Shown: positions 9,242 through 20,241, counted from the first letter of the stretch. The stretch: 64,000 nt of DNA from Yarrowia lipolytica (GCF_001761485.1 NC_090771.1:2108001-2172000); one strand, 5' to 3'. Translations and numbers: made by a program. The notes: a model not told the origin generated them from the sequence alone.

Positions 9242-11485
9242 TTAGTCGTCATCAGGTTCCTCCAGGTACTCGGCTCCAGTACCCACAAAAGCTCGGTCCA
9301 TGTACACCTTCCACAGCTGGTCCGACTTGGACTTCTCAGCCTCGAGATCCAGATCCCGGAAGTTCTTGCCCAAAACACGCGCAAGCTCGACCCAGTTGCG
9401 CACCGTCAGATGCTCAAAATTGTAAGGGGCATCATTGGTCGTATACTCCACAACATACTCAAAGTTTGAAGCGCCTGTCTTCTTATACTCCTTGTTGAAC
9501 TGAGTGATGTTGGCGTAATATTGAGTGTATCCGATAGGAGTGAAGAGCTGAGGGATGTATGCAGGTCCGGGCTGGAGATCCTTGGGGAATTTGGGAGGCA
9601 TGCTCTTGTCTCTCTTACCCTTCTTGCCCTTCTTACCCTTCTTACCCTTCTTCTTCTTGCCCTTCTTGCCCTTCTTGCCCTTCTTACCCTTCTTACCCTT
9701 CTTCTTGCCCTTTTTTCTTTCAGCATCCAAATCAGAATCATAATCGTCAGACTCAGGCTCCGACGAAGTAGCAACAGCGGTGGAAGATTTCCAGAACTTC
9801 AGACCTCCAAATATGGAAGCCAGAGTTCCAGTCTCAGGGTTGATATTGGCAACACCCTCCTTGATAGCCTCCTCGGTCAGCATCTCAGGATCATCCTCAT
9901 TTTCATCTTCGTCGTCGTCACCATCGTTATCCTCCGCCTCAATAACGTCACTGTTAGCATCAAACCATTCGACCTCGATTTCGTCCATGACGTCTTGAGC
10001 ATAGTCTCGCTCAAACTCCTCAAGAACATCAGACCATGCACGGAAAGAAGGTGGAGGGTGGGGAGGGTTACCAATCTCCTCACCCAAGCCAGTGATGTTG
10101 TACTCCCATACTCGCAGAGAAGGGAAGTAGTTAGGAATGACGGAAGGAGAGACGTGAGCAATGGCGAAATTGCTGGCGTACTCATCGAGCCACTTTTTGG
10201 GCCCCGGGATCTCGCTGTAATCCTCGCGCACACTTTCAATATAGTTTCGCTTGTAGATGGAACCGAAAGTGTGGACGGGATGGGATGCAGAGATGGCTAC
10301 GTCCAGGAAATCAGTGACATGGCTCTTGTATCCAAGACCCGGAGTACCAAGATCCTGGCTCTGGGCCTTTTCAATCTTCTTCGGATCCATGACTACAAAG
10401 TGGTCAATGTTCATGTGTCCGAACACAGATCCCACGATGATATCACGGTATTCGGTGAGCCAGTATGCCAGTTTAAGGTGGCATGAATCCTCGTAGTTCT
10501 TCTCCACGGGAGGTACGTGGCCACTGAGCCATACCTTCATTCCTCGCTGTCTCATCTCATCAAGAACAACACCTAGCCATACCAGGTGTTTGTAACCAGG
10601 ATCTGTCTTCTCGTCGCAGCCATCGCTCATGGGGTTAGATTTGTAGAAGTACAGGGTGTTGAGCGAGATGACGGCCAGCTTGCCGGTAATGACTTCCTGG
10701 AAGTAGTAGGACCCTCGAGAGAAGATATGTTGCTGTGCCTCCGGTACAAACTCACTCCAGATTTGCAACATTCGTCGAGACTGGAACGAGGGTCCTGCGA
10801 GATACAGGTTGTGTGGGAAGACGTCGTTGTTACCAAGCGACGGAATAATGGGAATGACAAGAGGGTGCTGGGGATCTCCTCCTCCGTTGTGGCCCTCTCC
10901 ATCTCGAGTTTCGTTGTACCGGAAGAGTTCATGAAACTTAGACGAGACAATTTGGTTGTAGCCAAAAATGTCCTGTTCGAGTCGAGGGTATCGGTTGTCA
11001 TTGTCGTGTCGCACATTATCACCAGTCCAAATAATGAAGTCGATTTCATCTCTGATGTTCTGGTCGATCCAGTCAAAGGTGGCGTTCATCAAACTGATGG
11101 GTCCGTCACAGGAAGACAGAGGATGACCGTAATATCCAGCCTTGGGCATCTTCTCGTGGTCCTTTCCCTTGTGGTGGTTATGCTTCTTCTTGCCCGTGGC
11201 TCGGAACCACACCAACTCCGAATCTTCGTCGGGATAGTCACTATCTTTATGGTCAGGATCCACATGGCACTTGTCCTCTGCCACTGCTCCAACATGAAAG
11301 TAGGGGTCCGGGTGGATGTCGGTGATGTGGAGAAACTTGCCACGGATTTTTCGCTGGCCCTGGTCCAGGTCGTCGGTGCTATGCACAAACTTCCCGTCGG
11401 CGTTCTTAGCAAACACCACCTGGCCGGACTGGGCCACTGCGAGAGAGGCCAGCGAAGCCCAAATGGTGAGAGTCTTGGGGAGCAT
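9242..11485 (-). CDS. PPN1: Endopolyphosphatase, vacuolar
   Basis: This metallophosphoesterase cleaves inorganic polyphosphate chains internally, in the vacuole. The 747-residue protein begins with a hydrophobic segment (TLTIWASLASLAVAQ) that serves as signal peptide or signal anchor. All calcineurin-type metal-binding motifs are present in order: HITDIHPDPYF, WTGDNVRHDND, SLGNNDVFPHN, LSGHVPP and GHMNIDHF. Many N-glycosylation sequons fit a lumenal protein. The C-terminal third holds an acidic stretch (about residues 513-532), a serine/acidic stretch (about 565-586) and a run of GKK repeats (about 589-624) before the conserved end with the motif GYTQYYANIT. The protein is longer than yeast Ppn1 (under 700 residues), mostly because of this insert. 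The family's precursors are matured by vacuolar proteases, so PRB1 in this window is a plausible processor (inference). Confidence 0.92.
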   Translation of the reverse strand: MLPKTLTIWASLASLAVAQSGQVVFAKNADGKFVHSTDDLDQGQRKIRGKFLHITDIHPDPYFHVGAVAEDKCHVDPDHKDSDYPDEDSELVWFRATGKKKHNHHKGKDHEKMPKAGYYGHPLSSCDGPISLMNATFDWIDQNIRDEIDFIIWTGDNVRHDNDNRYPRLEQDIFGYNQIVSSKFHELFRYNETRDGEGHNGGGDPQHPLVIPIIPSLGNNDVFPHNLYLAGPSFQSRRMLQIWSEFVPEAQQHIFSRGSYYFQEVITGKLAVISLNTLYFYKSNPMSDGCDEKTDPGYKHLVWLGVVLDEMRQRGMKVWLSGHVPPVEKNYEDSCHLKLAYWLTEYRDIIVGSVFGHMNIDHFVVMDPKKIEKAQSQDLGTPGLGYKSHVTDFLDVAISASHPVHTFGSIYKRNYIESVREDYSEIPGPKKWLDEYASNFAIAHVSPSVIPNYFPSLRVWEYNITGLGEEIGNPPHPPPSFRAWSDVLEEFERDYAQDVMDEIEVEWFDANSDVIEAEDNDGDDDEDENEDDPEMLTEEAIKEGVANINPETGTLASIFGGLKFWKSSTAVATSSEPESDDYDSDLDAERKKGKKKGKKGKKGKKGKKGKKKKGKKGKKGKKGKRDKSMPPKFPKDLQPGPAYIPQLFTPIGYTQYYANITQFNKEYKKTGASNFEYVVEYTTNDAPYNFEHLTVRNWVELARVLGKNFRDLDLEAEKSKSDQLWKVYMDRAFVGTGAEYLEEPDDD
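9613..9720 (-). repeat. Nine-base tandem repeat encoding Gly-Lys-Lys
   Basis: Imperfect copies of a nine-base unit (CCCTTCTTG or CCCTTCTTA on the plus strand) encode repeated K-K-G within PPN1. The tract probably varies in length between strains. It also creates long stop-free frames on the opposite strand. Confidence 0.85.
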
Positions 11486-12809
11486 TTCTAAGTCTTATGA
11501 TTAGTCGGATCTCGTGATTCGTGTCGTCAATGGGAATCAGGTGTGTTGTCTATGTGTTGAGTGATTTCTTATCTGGTTTTTGGCCGAATGTCGCAGCGCG
11601 ATGTAGGGTCCTGTTTCTCCCTGTTGCGTCGAATGCCTAATGCCTGAAAATATGCACCCGATTGAGCAGATAGGTGTATTAGAGTTGTTTTTGTTGGTTC
11701 GAATATGAGTGGTGCGACATTATATTTGGAGCCAGTAGCGGTAGTTCAGAGGACGGAAAAGATTTTCTTTCGAACAAATGGTGATTAATTGAGTCTTTTT
11801 AATTTTAGATCTCTTTTTGGTGACTTTACATGCCTCGAGTCGTCTCTGAGAACCCACACACCTGTAACGATAAGGTGCAAGTACTGTACGTGCAATATGA
11901 GACATTCCTGTCTGAATTTTTTATTGTCAAATTGTCGCATTTGTCTGAGAGACTCACATGAATGGCAGATGCTTGACTGAGAAAAATAAAACAATTGTCT
12001 CTACAACCTTTCGACTCATTTTGCTTGCTCAATGATTGGGCTCCATACAACATACTACTTGGAGTAAGCGCTCATGTGCTGGTATACAATATATTGTTTT
12101 GTATTTTGCACCATCCGGTTCCGGTTCCTACTTGTAGGACTTCAAAACAAAACAAGGTTCTAACAGACTCACAACAATGAGAAGGTGAGCTGGGACGTTG
12201 GAGACTTCGAACAAGCAATCCTGAAGTGGAATGCTATTGAGTGCAGCCCTTATGAGGCGGTAAAGTATCGTACGTAAGTACGCACAAGCTTATGTCTCCC
12301 TCTCCCTCTGTGTGTATCCCATGTGTCAGTGTCAGTGCGTTTTGATTACGTAATTGATAGAATGAACAACTTCTGGAGTGTGTGAGGAATGCGTCCCGTT
12401 CCTTTAGAATTCACGGTACGAGTATTCGCACTTATTCGTAAGTATAGTACGTACAAGTACTTGTAGAAAAACAATGGAGGCTTTAATACTCCCTCCTACA
12501 CTCAGCCTCTACTTGTAGGCGGTTACACATAAACGATACACCAGTATCACGTCGGACTTTCAAAGATTATGTAATACATCATACTTGTACTTAGGATTAT
12601 TACAACATTCAGCAAAGGCTCCTTCGACTAAGACTGAAATGACTCGGGTGGCAAAATTGCCCCCCATGTGTTCCATCTCTGAGCTTCCATCTCCAAAGGC
12701 ATTAGTAATAGTGGTGACAATTAAAGTTACCCGGTCATGCATCATGCACAAAAAAATCCCAGCGGGTCCGAAGACAAGTTCTATAGTTTGATTCTTTGGT
12801 CACCACACA
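11486..12809. other. Intergenic, divergent promoters of PPN1 and RET1
   Basis: No convincing gene; the longest frames are about 75 codons. A 14-base perfect palindrome, TACAAGTACTTGTA, lies at 12452-12465, and further ACTTGTAC words lie nearby. An ATG followed eight bases later by GTGAGC (about 12177-12195) resembles a short first exon, but no matching acceptor that yields a protein was found. Confidence 0.55.
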
Positions 12810-15800
12810 ATGAGCACCAAACGAAAATCGTCTGTGAAGGAGGACGCTCGTAATGCCAAGGCTGCCTCTTCGGATGCTGCCTTCAACGAGCTGTTCGAAC
12901 CCAACTACAGAGGCAAGGGTTGGACCGACGAAATCTCCACTGCCGAAGACAAGTGGAATCTACTTCCGGCCTTCCTGAAGGTGAAGGGTCTGGTCAAGCA
13001 GCATCTCGACTCGTTCAACTACTTCGTGGATGTTGATCTCAAAAAAATTCTCGCCGCCAACCAGATGGTTCTGTCCGATGTGGATCCCGAGTTCTACCTC
13101 AAGTACAAGGACATTCGGGTTGGAAAGCCTGGTATCAAGTTTGACGACAAGAACGACGACAATGCCATTTTCCCCCACGAGTGCCGACTGCGAGATATGA
13201 CATATGCTGCTCCCATCTATGTCGACATTGAATACACCAAGGAGCGAAAGATTGTGATTCAGAGAAACCTGGAGATTGGAAAGATGCCCATCATGCTGCG
13301 GTCTTCCAAGTGCCATCTCCAGGATCAGACAGAAGAAAAAATGGCCGCCATGGGGGAGTGTCCCTTGGACCCTGGAGGATACTTCATTGTCAACGGAACT
13401 GAAAAGGTGATTTTGGTTCAGGAGCAGCTGAGCAAGAATCGAATCATTGTGGAGGCTGATGAAAAGAAGGGCGTTGTTCAGGCTTCGGTGACCTCGTCTA
13501 CACACGAGCGACGATCAAAGACATATGTACTCACCAAAAACGACAAAATCTACCTAAAAAACAACTCCATCGTTGAAGACATTCCGATCGTGCTGATTCT
13601 CAAGGCTGCTGGTCTGGTCACAGATCTGGAGATCATGCAGGCAGTTGCCGGTCAGAACCCTGTCTACCAGGAGATCTTCGCTGTCAACTTCGAGGAGTGT
13701 AGCAAGCTGGGCGTCTTCACACAGAGACAGGCTCTGGAATACCTCGGTAGTAAGGTCAAGACTTCCCGACGATCGAACGTCAAGCTGACCCACTATCAGG
13801 AGGGTCTGGAGGCCGTCGCAACCTCCATCATCGCTCACATTTCCATCAACAACATGGATTTCACCGAAAAAGCGCTGTACATTGCAGTCATGACCCGACG
13901 AGTAATTATGGCCATGGCCGACCCTAAGATGATCGACGATAGAGATTACGTGGGTAACAAGCGTCTGGAATTGGCCGGTCAGCTGCTGTCGCTTCTGTTT
14001 GAAGATTTGTTCAAGAAGTTCAACAGTGACTTCAAGGCCAACATTGACAAGATTCTCAAGCGGCCTAACCGTGCATCCATGTTCGATGCCCTGCTCAACC
14101 TGGAAACTCACCGAGGCAGCATCACAAGTGGTATGAACCGAGCCATCTCTACCGGTAATTGGTCGTTGAAGCGTTTTAAAATGGAGAGAGCTGGTGTCAC
14201 TCATGTTCTTTCTCGTCTGTCCTATATTTCTGCTCTGGGTATGATGACTCGAATCTCGTCGCAGTTTGAGAAGTCGCGAAAGGTTTCCGGTCCCCGAGCC
14301 TTGCAGCCTTCTCAGTTTGGTATGCTGTGTACCTCCGATACTCCCGAGGGTGAGGCCTGTGGTTTGGTCAAGAACTTGGCGCTCATGACCCATATCACCA
14401 CCGATGATGAGGAGGCACCTGTGCGAAACCTGTGCTACCTCCTCGGTGCGGAGAACATCTCTGTGATTGGTGGAGCTGAGCTGCATGCCGAGGGTTCCTT
14501 CGGTGTCTACCTCAACGGTACCCTTATCGGTATCACCAAATTCCCCACCAAGTTTGTCTCGTCTTTCCGACAATTCCGACGAACAGGTAAGGTCTCTGAG
14601 TTCATCTCCATCTACATCAACAGACACCATGCTGCTGTTCACATTGCTACCGATGGTGGTCGAATTTGTCGACCTCTGATTATTGTGGAGAATGAGCACC
14701 CCCGAGTACAGGTGGAACATCTCAAAAAGCTTCGAGATGGCGAGATGACCTTCGATGATTTCCTCAAACAGGGTCTGGTCGAGTACCTTGATGTCAACGA
14801 GGAGAATGACTCCTTCATTGCTCTTTACGAGAACAACATCAACGCCGAAACCACACATTTGGAAATCGAGCCCTTCACTGTTCTTGGAGCTGTGGCTGGT
14901 CTGATTCCCTACCCCCACCACAACCAGTCTCCCCGAAACACCTACCAGTGTGCTATGGGTAAGCAGGCGATCGGAGCTATTGCATACAACCAGCTCAACC
15001 GAATCGACACCCTGCTTTATCTCATGGTGTACCCGCAACAGCCAATGGTCAAGACTCGAACAATTGAGCTGATTGACTACGATAAGCTACCTGCCGGCCA
15101 GAATGCCACCGTGGCTGTCATGTCCTACTCCGGTTACGATATTGAAGATGCTCTCGTCCTCAACAAGTCTTCCATTGACCGAGGATTCGGTCGATGTCAG
15201 GTTCTCAAGAAGAACACCACTGTTCTCAAGCGGTACGCTGGATCAGATGCTGTTGATAGGCTCGATGGTGTCAAGATGGAGCGACGAAAGTGCGCATGGG
15301 ATCCAAACAGCTTCGAGGAGGTAGTCACCGAGCAGCACGAAGTTCTGGGCCCTGATGGTCTTGGTGAGGTTGGAAAGCCCGTTAAGAACTCTCAGGTTTA
15401 CGTCAACAGATGCATTCCGGTCAACAACAGTGACTCTCTGCTGAACCAGTCCACCTCTTCTAGCACTGAGTATCGAGAAGCTCCCGTCACATACCGAGGC
15501 CCCGAGCCCAGTATCATTGATAAGGTTATGGTGTCTGTGACCGACAAGGAGTTATACCTAATCAAAGTGTTGCTCCGACAAACCCGACGACCCGAGCTGG
15601 GAGACAAGTTCTCGTCTCGTCACGGACAGAAGGGTGTGTGTGGTATCATTGTCAATCAGGAAGACATGCCCTTCAGTGATAGCGGGGTGTGTCCCGACAT
15701 CATTATGAACCCCCACGGTTTCCCCTCCCGTATGACTGTCGGAAAGATGATTGAGCTCATCTCTGGTAAGGCCGGTGTCCTGGATGGATCTCTGCAGTAC

Positions 15801-16319
15801 GGAACCTGTTTCGGCGGCAGTAAGCTGGAGGATATGTCCAAGATTCTTGTAGACCATGGCTACTCCTACTCTGGAAAGGACATGCTTTACTCTGGAACTT
15901 CCGGTGAGTGTCTGCAGGCCTACATCTTCTTTGGCCCCATCTACTATCAGAAGCTGAAGCATATGGTTATGGATAAGATGCATGCTCGACCCCGAGGTCC
16001 TCGAGCGGTTCTCACTCGACAGCCCACCGAAGGTCGATCTCGAGATGGTGGTCTGCGTCTGGGAGAAATGGAGCGAGATTGTGTTATTGCTTATGGAGCG
16101 AGTCAGTTGCTTCTGGAGCGACTCATGTACTCTTCTGACGCCTTTGAGGCCGACGTTTGTCAGAAGTGTGGTCTTTTGGGCTACCAGGGCTGGTGTAATT
16201 CTTGCCAGACAACTGCCCACGTGGTGAAGATGACCCTTCCCTACGCCGCCAAGCTGCTTTTCCAGGAGCTGGTTTCCATGAACATTGCTCCTCGTCTCAA
16301 GTTGAAGGAGGTTTTCTAG
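12810..16319 (+). CDS. RET1: RNA polymerase III second-largest subunit
   Basis: This is the Rpb2-type catalytic subunit (C128) of RNA polymerase III, which makes tRNAs, 5S rRNA and U6 in the nucleus. The protein has 1169 residues without introns. It follows the Ret1 pattern rather than Rpb2 or Rpa135: [20 protein letters not shown] near the N-terminus, then [51 protein letters not shown] and [15 protein letters not shown] (about 930). The switch/clamp region [20 protein letters not shown] is present. A C-terminal zinc site, [16 protein letters not shown], begins near residue 1116. The first ATG is used, and the basic start [12 protein letters not shown] is normal for the family. It is convergent with HHO1. 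Confidence 0.96.
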   Translation: MSTKRKSSVKEDARNAKAASSDAAFNELFEPNYRGKGWTDEISTAEDKWNLLPAFLKVKGLVKQHLDSFNYFVDVDLKKILAANQMVLSDVDPEFYLKYKDIRVGKPGIKFDDKNDDNAIFPHECRLRDMTYAAPIYVDIEYTKERKIVIQRNLEIGKMPIMLRSSKCHLQDQTEEKMAAMGECPLDPGGYFIVNGTEKVILVQEQLSKNRIIVEADEKKGVVQASVTSSTHERRSKTYVLTKNDKIYLKNNSIVEDIPIVLILKAAGLVTDLEIMQAVAGQNPVYQEIFAVNFEECSKLGVFTQRQALEYLGSKVKTSRRSNVKLTHYQEGLEAVATSIIAHISINNMDFTEKALYIAVMTRRVIMAMADPKMIDDRDYVGNKRLELAGQLLSLLFEDLFKKFNSDFKANIDKILKRPNRASMFDALLNLETHRGSITSGMNRAISTGNWSLKRFKMERAGVTHVLSRLSYISALGMMTRISSQFEKSRKVSGPRALQPSQFGMLCTSDTPEGEACGLVKNLALMTHITTDDEEAPVRNLCYLLGAENISVIGGAELHAEGSFGVYLNGTLIGITKFPTKFVSSFRQFRRTGKVSEFISIYINRHHAAVHIATDGGRICRPLIIVENEHPRVQVEHLKKLRDGEMTFDDFLKQGLVEYLDVNEENDSFIALYENNINAETTHLEIEPFTVLGAVAGLIPYPHHNQSPRNTYQCAMGKQAIGAIAYNQLNRIDTLLYLMVYPQQPMVKTRTIELIDYDKLPAGQNATVAVMSYSGYDIEDALVLNKSSIDRGFGRCQVLKKNTTVLKRYAGSDAVDRLDGVKMERRKCAWDPNSFEEVVTEQHEVLGPDGLGEVGKPVKNSQVYVNRCIPVNNSDSLLNQSTSSSTEYREAPVTYRGPEPSIIDKVMVSVTDKELYLIKVLLRQTRRPELGDKFSSRHGQKGVCGIIVNQEDMPFSDSGVCPDIIMNPHGFPSRMTVGKMIELISGKAGVLDGSLQYGTCFGGSKLEDMSKILVDHGYSYSGKDMLYSGTSGECLQAYIFFGPIYYQKLKHMVMDKMHARPRGPRAVLTRQPTEGRSRDGGLRLGEMERDCVIAYGASQLLLERLMYSSDAFEADVCQKCGLLGYQGWCNSCQTTAHVVKMTLPYAAKLLFQELVSMNIAPRLKLKEVF

Positions 16320-16486
16320 GTTAACTAATATACGCATTTCTTTATTACAAGACAAGAGTAGACTACTGTAGAGGGAAATCGGAAAAGGTTCTAATTAATA
16401 ACTAAGTAATACACACGTCTTGAAACTAAACAAACAAACAAACGCCAAAATATCGTACCGGTATCGTAAAACAGTACCCTACCAAC

Positions 16487-17252
16487 TTAAGCCTTGACAG
16501 CCTTGGGCTTGGTGGCCTTGACAGCCTTGGGCTTGGTCACCTTAGAGGCAGTCTTCTTGACGGCAGTCTTGGGAGCAGCAGCCTTCTTCGCAGGTGCGGC
16601 CTTCTTAGCGGGGGCAGCCTTTGGGGCAGCGGCCTTCTTGGGGGCAGCAGCCTTCTTAGCAGGAGCGGCCGCAGCCTTCTTGGGGGCGGCCTTGGTGGTG
16701 GTAGCCTTCTTAGCAGGCGCAGCCTTGGTGGCTGTGGTGGCCTTCTTGGTGGCAGCAGGCTTCTTGGTAGCGGCAGCGGCCTTGGGGGTAGCAGCTTTCT
16801 TGGGGGCAGCAGCCTTCTTGGGGGTAGCAGCCTTCTTGGCGGTGGGCTTCTTAGCAGCAGGCTTCTTCTCGGCTTGCTTCTTGTTCAGCTTGACGGTTCC
16901 AGAAGGACCCTTGGGCTGAATGAAGTCGCCACTGGCCACACAACGTCTCAGGGCCTGGTTGAAGAGCACGTCAAAGTTAGTAGTGGTGACAACGAAATTA
17001 CCGACAATGAACTTCTTAAGAGCGTGTCGCGATGAGCCATTTCGGTCCTTGAGCTGAATGATACCCTCCTTGATCATGTCTGTGTTAGTTGGGGGTCTCT
17101 CAATTGCGAGCCACGCAATGGCACTTCGAGTGTGGTGACAGAAAACGCGCAGCGGAATGCTTTCCTGAAAAAGCACGGGGATTAATTCACGCGTACTTAC
17201 CCTTGTAGGGAGGGTGGTTGGGAGCAGAGGCAGATTTCTTAGCGGCGGCCAT
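16487..17252 (-). CDS. HHO1: Linker histone H1 (two exons)
   Basis: Exon 1 is 17201-17252 (17 codons, MAAAKKSASAPNHPPYK) and exon 2 is 16487-17079. The 121-base intron (17080-17200) starts GTAAGT and ends ACTAACACAG. Splicing joins a split Asp codon to give HPPYKDMIKEGIIQLKDRNG, which matches the start of the H15 winged-helix domain. This domain spans about residues 12-85. It is followed by a long Lys-Ala-Pro tail of KKAA and PKKAA repeats that binds linker DNA. The product is 214 residues with one globular domain, as in most fungi and unlike two-domain S. cerevisiae Hho1. An unspliced reading from 17176 would replace the N-terminus with an unrelated sequence. The intron carries ACGCGT, an MBF-type site. 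Confidence 0.92.
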
Positions 17253-17632
17253 TGGAGAGTCCGTGTGAGATGTGTATGTGAGCGTGTCGAGGTGATGTTC
17301 GTGGAGAGAAGAGGAAGAGGGAGCGGGGATTATTAGGACGCGGTCATGTGTTTACATATTGCACAAGGACTAACCAAACCTTAAGCAGAAACCTTATGTA
17401 GCCCTTGGAGCCAGTTAACATGAAAGAATGCATTAACGATGAAGCTTATCGCCCTCAATGCCATCAGCTAACTAAAAATGGGGGTTTAGCAGACTCCCAT
17501 CTCGGTGCAAAATGCCAAAACTTGCAACACGACACAACCGCGCACTCGTAGGTGCTGTTGGGGCACCAGAGTCGGCTTGTTGGGATGCAAAATGAAGAGG
17601 TACGTGTCGAGCACAATGTATTCATACAATAT
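17253..17632. other. HHO1 promoter and UFL1 3' flank
   Basis: These 380 bases separate two minus-strand genes. GACGCG occurs at about 17338. No RNA gene is seen. Confidence 0.55.
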
Positions 17633-19534
17633 TCAAATGGCCATCGCCTCCATTAGCGAGTTCAGCTCGCCTTCGTCCAGGGGCTCATTTTTGACGGCCA
17701 CTTCCACAGCCTTATCTAAGAAGTCGAGCTGAGCCGCATCCAGCAGAGCCTGTTTGCGCAGAAACTTGACCTGACGGGGGACGGTGGACCCGGAAGATAA
17801 AAGTATTCCTGGCGTGGCTTGGGACATGGCCACCGTTACGGCCAAATGCAGAGCCAACGCGCTCTTACCCTTTTGCGCAGCTGCACCAACCTGCGTCTTG
17901 AGGTTGCGTAGCGTCTCCGACTGGCATTGCTTGACGCGTCCGTCGTGGTCGTCGACACGTACACAGGCCCACAGAGCGTCAATCTGGGCCGTCACCTTGT
18001 TCTCCAGCTTGGACATTTCCGAGTCCAGAGCAATCGAGTCCACGCACGCAACGTTATCCTTAATCTGAGCCATAGCTCCATCAACCAACTTTTTTCCCAC
18101 CTTTTTGTCGGCCTGCAAAACACCTTTGAGTCCCAGTAGATACGTCACAACCGTAACCACAGCCTCCTCGCACTCGTCGCGTACCAGCGCAATGGTCTTT
18201 TCCTTGGTTCCTGCCTGAATGAGAGCCCGATACTGCGCCACATAGAGTTGAAGTAGTCTTTTGGGCAATTGCGGGAACTTGGCTGCCAACTTTTCACTGA
18301 TTAAACTGTCAGCAGGCACAGAATAGACATCAGAGATAACATGCTGGTCTACAAACCCCTCTGCGGACTTGTCAGAGAGATCCTGGACCGAATTGGCCTT
18401 CAGAATAGCGGCAGTCTCGGCCTTGGCCAGTTGCTCGCATATATCACCGATGGCAAAGACCTTAACGTTGGAGTTGAGGTTCTTTTCAACCACAAACTCA
18501 ACAGTAGGGCCGTTTCGAATAGAATCACAAGCCTTGGATTTGGAAGCAGCCTTGATGAACCCGTCCACCAAGGTCTTGTTGTCCTCTACCGACACCTCCC
18601 GACAGAAGTCCACCTTGCCAACATCAATATAGCCCTGGTCAGCAACAGTACTGAGAGCCTCCTCCTTTCGTTTGTCGGCCCATGCGTCATTGACAACAAT
18701 ATCCGAGAGAGCAGTGAGATTGAGGCCCATTTCTTGTGCCACAACCTCCAGCTTCTTTCGTAGCTGCTTCAAGGCACCTGAAGAAACGTATCCAGTGGAT
18801 TCCAGTTGATACTTGACGCTGTTCTGTGCACCCTGAGCATGCGAGTCTGGGATAAACTTGTCCCCACTGATTCGACCCTTACCAGAGTTCTTGAGCCATC
18901 GAGTGATAGTGTTGATAAACACCTTCTTGAGAGCTTCATCCGTTGATCCTGTCTCCTCCTCCAACAGCTCAGACAAGGGAAGCACTTGTGTGGCATTGGT
19001 CAGTTTTTCCTCAGTCTCCTTCTGCAACTGGGCCCATTTCTTCTGGTCCAGCACAACTCCATCTTCTACCAGATACTGCTTAGATGCGATAGAAGAGAGC
19101 AATTTCCAGGACATTTTGTTCTTGTGGCAAAAGTCGAGAGATGACACAAACAAATTCCCGTCCAAGCTCTTATCGAGCTGCGACAATAACTGCTCACACA
19201 ACGCCCAGGAGTAGTAGTTGTAGCCGTCTTGGACCACTCCCTGGACTTGGGGGAGACAAAGGTCCACAAAGATCTGTGTTGTGGGAGCGTCTAGTCCAAT
19301 TTTAGCCGATAGCAGGCCCACTGTTACGGGCTCCAAAGACTCACGCAGTTGCTGCTTGATCTCCTTGGCGATCTGTTCTCTAGTAGATATGCTGGTACCA
19401 GTGACATAAAACTCCTGATCTGGAGAGGGAGTCAGCATTCCAGTTGCTGTGAGTAGCCGCAGAACATCCTGCCCCGATATATCAAACGGGGGCTCCTCCA
19501 CTTGCTTTTTGTTGAACAGGTCCAAAAGTGCCAT
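17633..19534 (-). CDS. UFL1: UFL1-like E3 UFM1-protein ligase homologue
   Basis: In animals and plants UFL1 is the ligase that, with DDRGK1 and CDK5RAP3, attaches UFM1 to ribosomal protein uL24 at the ER. This 633-residue protein reads as the same family. After a short N-terminus come EFYVTG and STREQIAKEIKQQL, then TVGLLSAKIGLD. The matching human stretch is EYITPAQISKEMRDEL followed by VNIVDLQQVINVD. Repeated winged-helix-like units follow (LCEQLLSQLDKSL, WAQLQKETEEKL). Near the C-terminus, ALALHLAVTVAMSQ followed by PRQVKFLRK resembles the human LILHLTSVLLFQFS region and PQIIAFLNSK. No zinc finger, RING, signal peptide or membrane segment is seen. Human UFL1 is 794 residues; the shortfall fits loss of its charged linker. 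This assignment rests on remembered family sequence, without alignment software. S. cerevisiae has no such gene. Confidence 0.68.
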   Translation of the reverse strand: MALLDLFNKKQVEEPPFDISGQDVLRLLTATGMLTPSPDQEFYVTGTSISTREQIAKEIKQQLRESLEPVTVGLLSAKIGLDAPTTQIFVDLCLPQVQGVVQDGYNYYSWALCEQLLSQLDKSLDGNLFVSSLDFCHKNKMSWKLLSSIASKQYLVEDGVVLDQKKWAQLQKETEEKLTNATQVLPLSELLEEETGSTDEALKKVFINTITRWLKNSGKGRISGDKFIPDSHAQGAQNSVKYQLESTGYVSSGALKQLRKKLEVVAQEMGLNLTALSDIVVNDAWADKRKEEALSTVADQGYIDVGKVDFCREVSVEDNKTLVDGFIKAASKSKACDSIRNGPTVEFVVEKNLNSNVKVFAIGDICEQLAKAETAAILKANSVQDLSDKSAEGFVDQHVISDVYSVPADSLISEKLAAKFPQLPKRLLQLYVAQYRALIQAGTKEKTIALVRDECEEAVVTVVTYLLGLKGVLQADKKVGKKLVDGAMAQIKDNVACVDSIALDSEMSKLENKVTAQIDALWACVRVDDHDGRVKQCQSETLRNLKTQVGAAAQKGKSALALHLAVTVAMSQATPGILLSSGSTVPRQVKFLRKQALLDAAQLDFLDKAVEVAVKNEPLDEGELNSLMEAMAI

Positions 19535-19906
19535 GTTGGTTTGAAATTTGGTTAGTTGAGTTGAGTTGATTCACCGTTAAGTTCATGTATCGTAGTCGTA
19601 CAGGATATGGCTCTAGCTTCGGATATGGGTTAGGGTGATTATGTAAGTTGGGGGTTGCGGATTGATGTCAGAAATGATTTACGCGGTGTCTTTGAATGGT
19701 GGGTACAAGTACAGCTTGTGTGCCTTAGCATGGGTACTTGTACTTTTATGTTTCCAAGACATGATAATCAAACTCGTGCCCGCTACTTGTACTTGTACTT
19801 TTATTTGTACAAGTAGTACGACTCATTGTACTCGAACACACAATACACGCTAAATGGGTAATCTATAGAAAGACTCTTATGAGGACAAATAGATATACAA
19901 TACAAG

Positions 19907-19926
19907 TATTTGTACAAGTACAAATA
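19907..19926. repeat. TATTTGTAC-AA-GTACAAATA palindrome
   Basis: Nine-base perfect arms flank an AA centre, about 375 bases upstream of the UFL1 ATG, within a cluster of related words. Confidence 0.75.
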
Positions 19927-20241
19927 TACGTACTTTTACGTGTAACGGTACGGAGAGAAGCAAGGGATATCAATATTTCTCTTGGCGAGACAATAAAAAG
20001 ATCGCCCGTGTGTGTCGCATTTAGATATTATCCCCCTCCCTGCACAAGTGGCTACAGTAGTGCATATTTGAAATGGAACCTTATATTTAGCTTCTGGACA
20101 GGGTGGGTAAGGCTACAAGAAAGCACAGCTACAAGTATGTACTGTACCAGCACCGTTACGTACAAGTACAAACAACCTTACAACGTCTCTTTTCTGTAAT
20201 ATCGAATTGAATTCGCCATAGGGTGATCTCCCTACATGTGC

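Noticed and set aside
9521-10486. A 321-codon plus-strand frame with Leu-rich repeats across PPN1.
   Set aside because: The Leu/Pro pattern is the reverse complement of the Gly-Lys-Lys repeat. It has no independent support.
12177-12195. ATGAGAAG followed by GTGAGC, like a tiny first exon before RET1.
   Set aside because: No acceptor with a CTAAC branch site precedes RET1, whose own ATG gives the family N-terminus.
13554-15038. A 494-codon antisense frame inside RET1.
   Set aside because: Same cause: a shadow of a long biased gene. The sense protein is conserved throughout.
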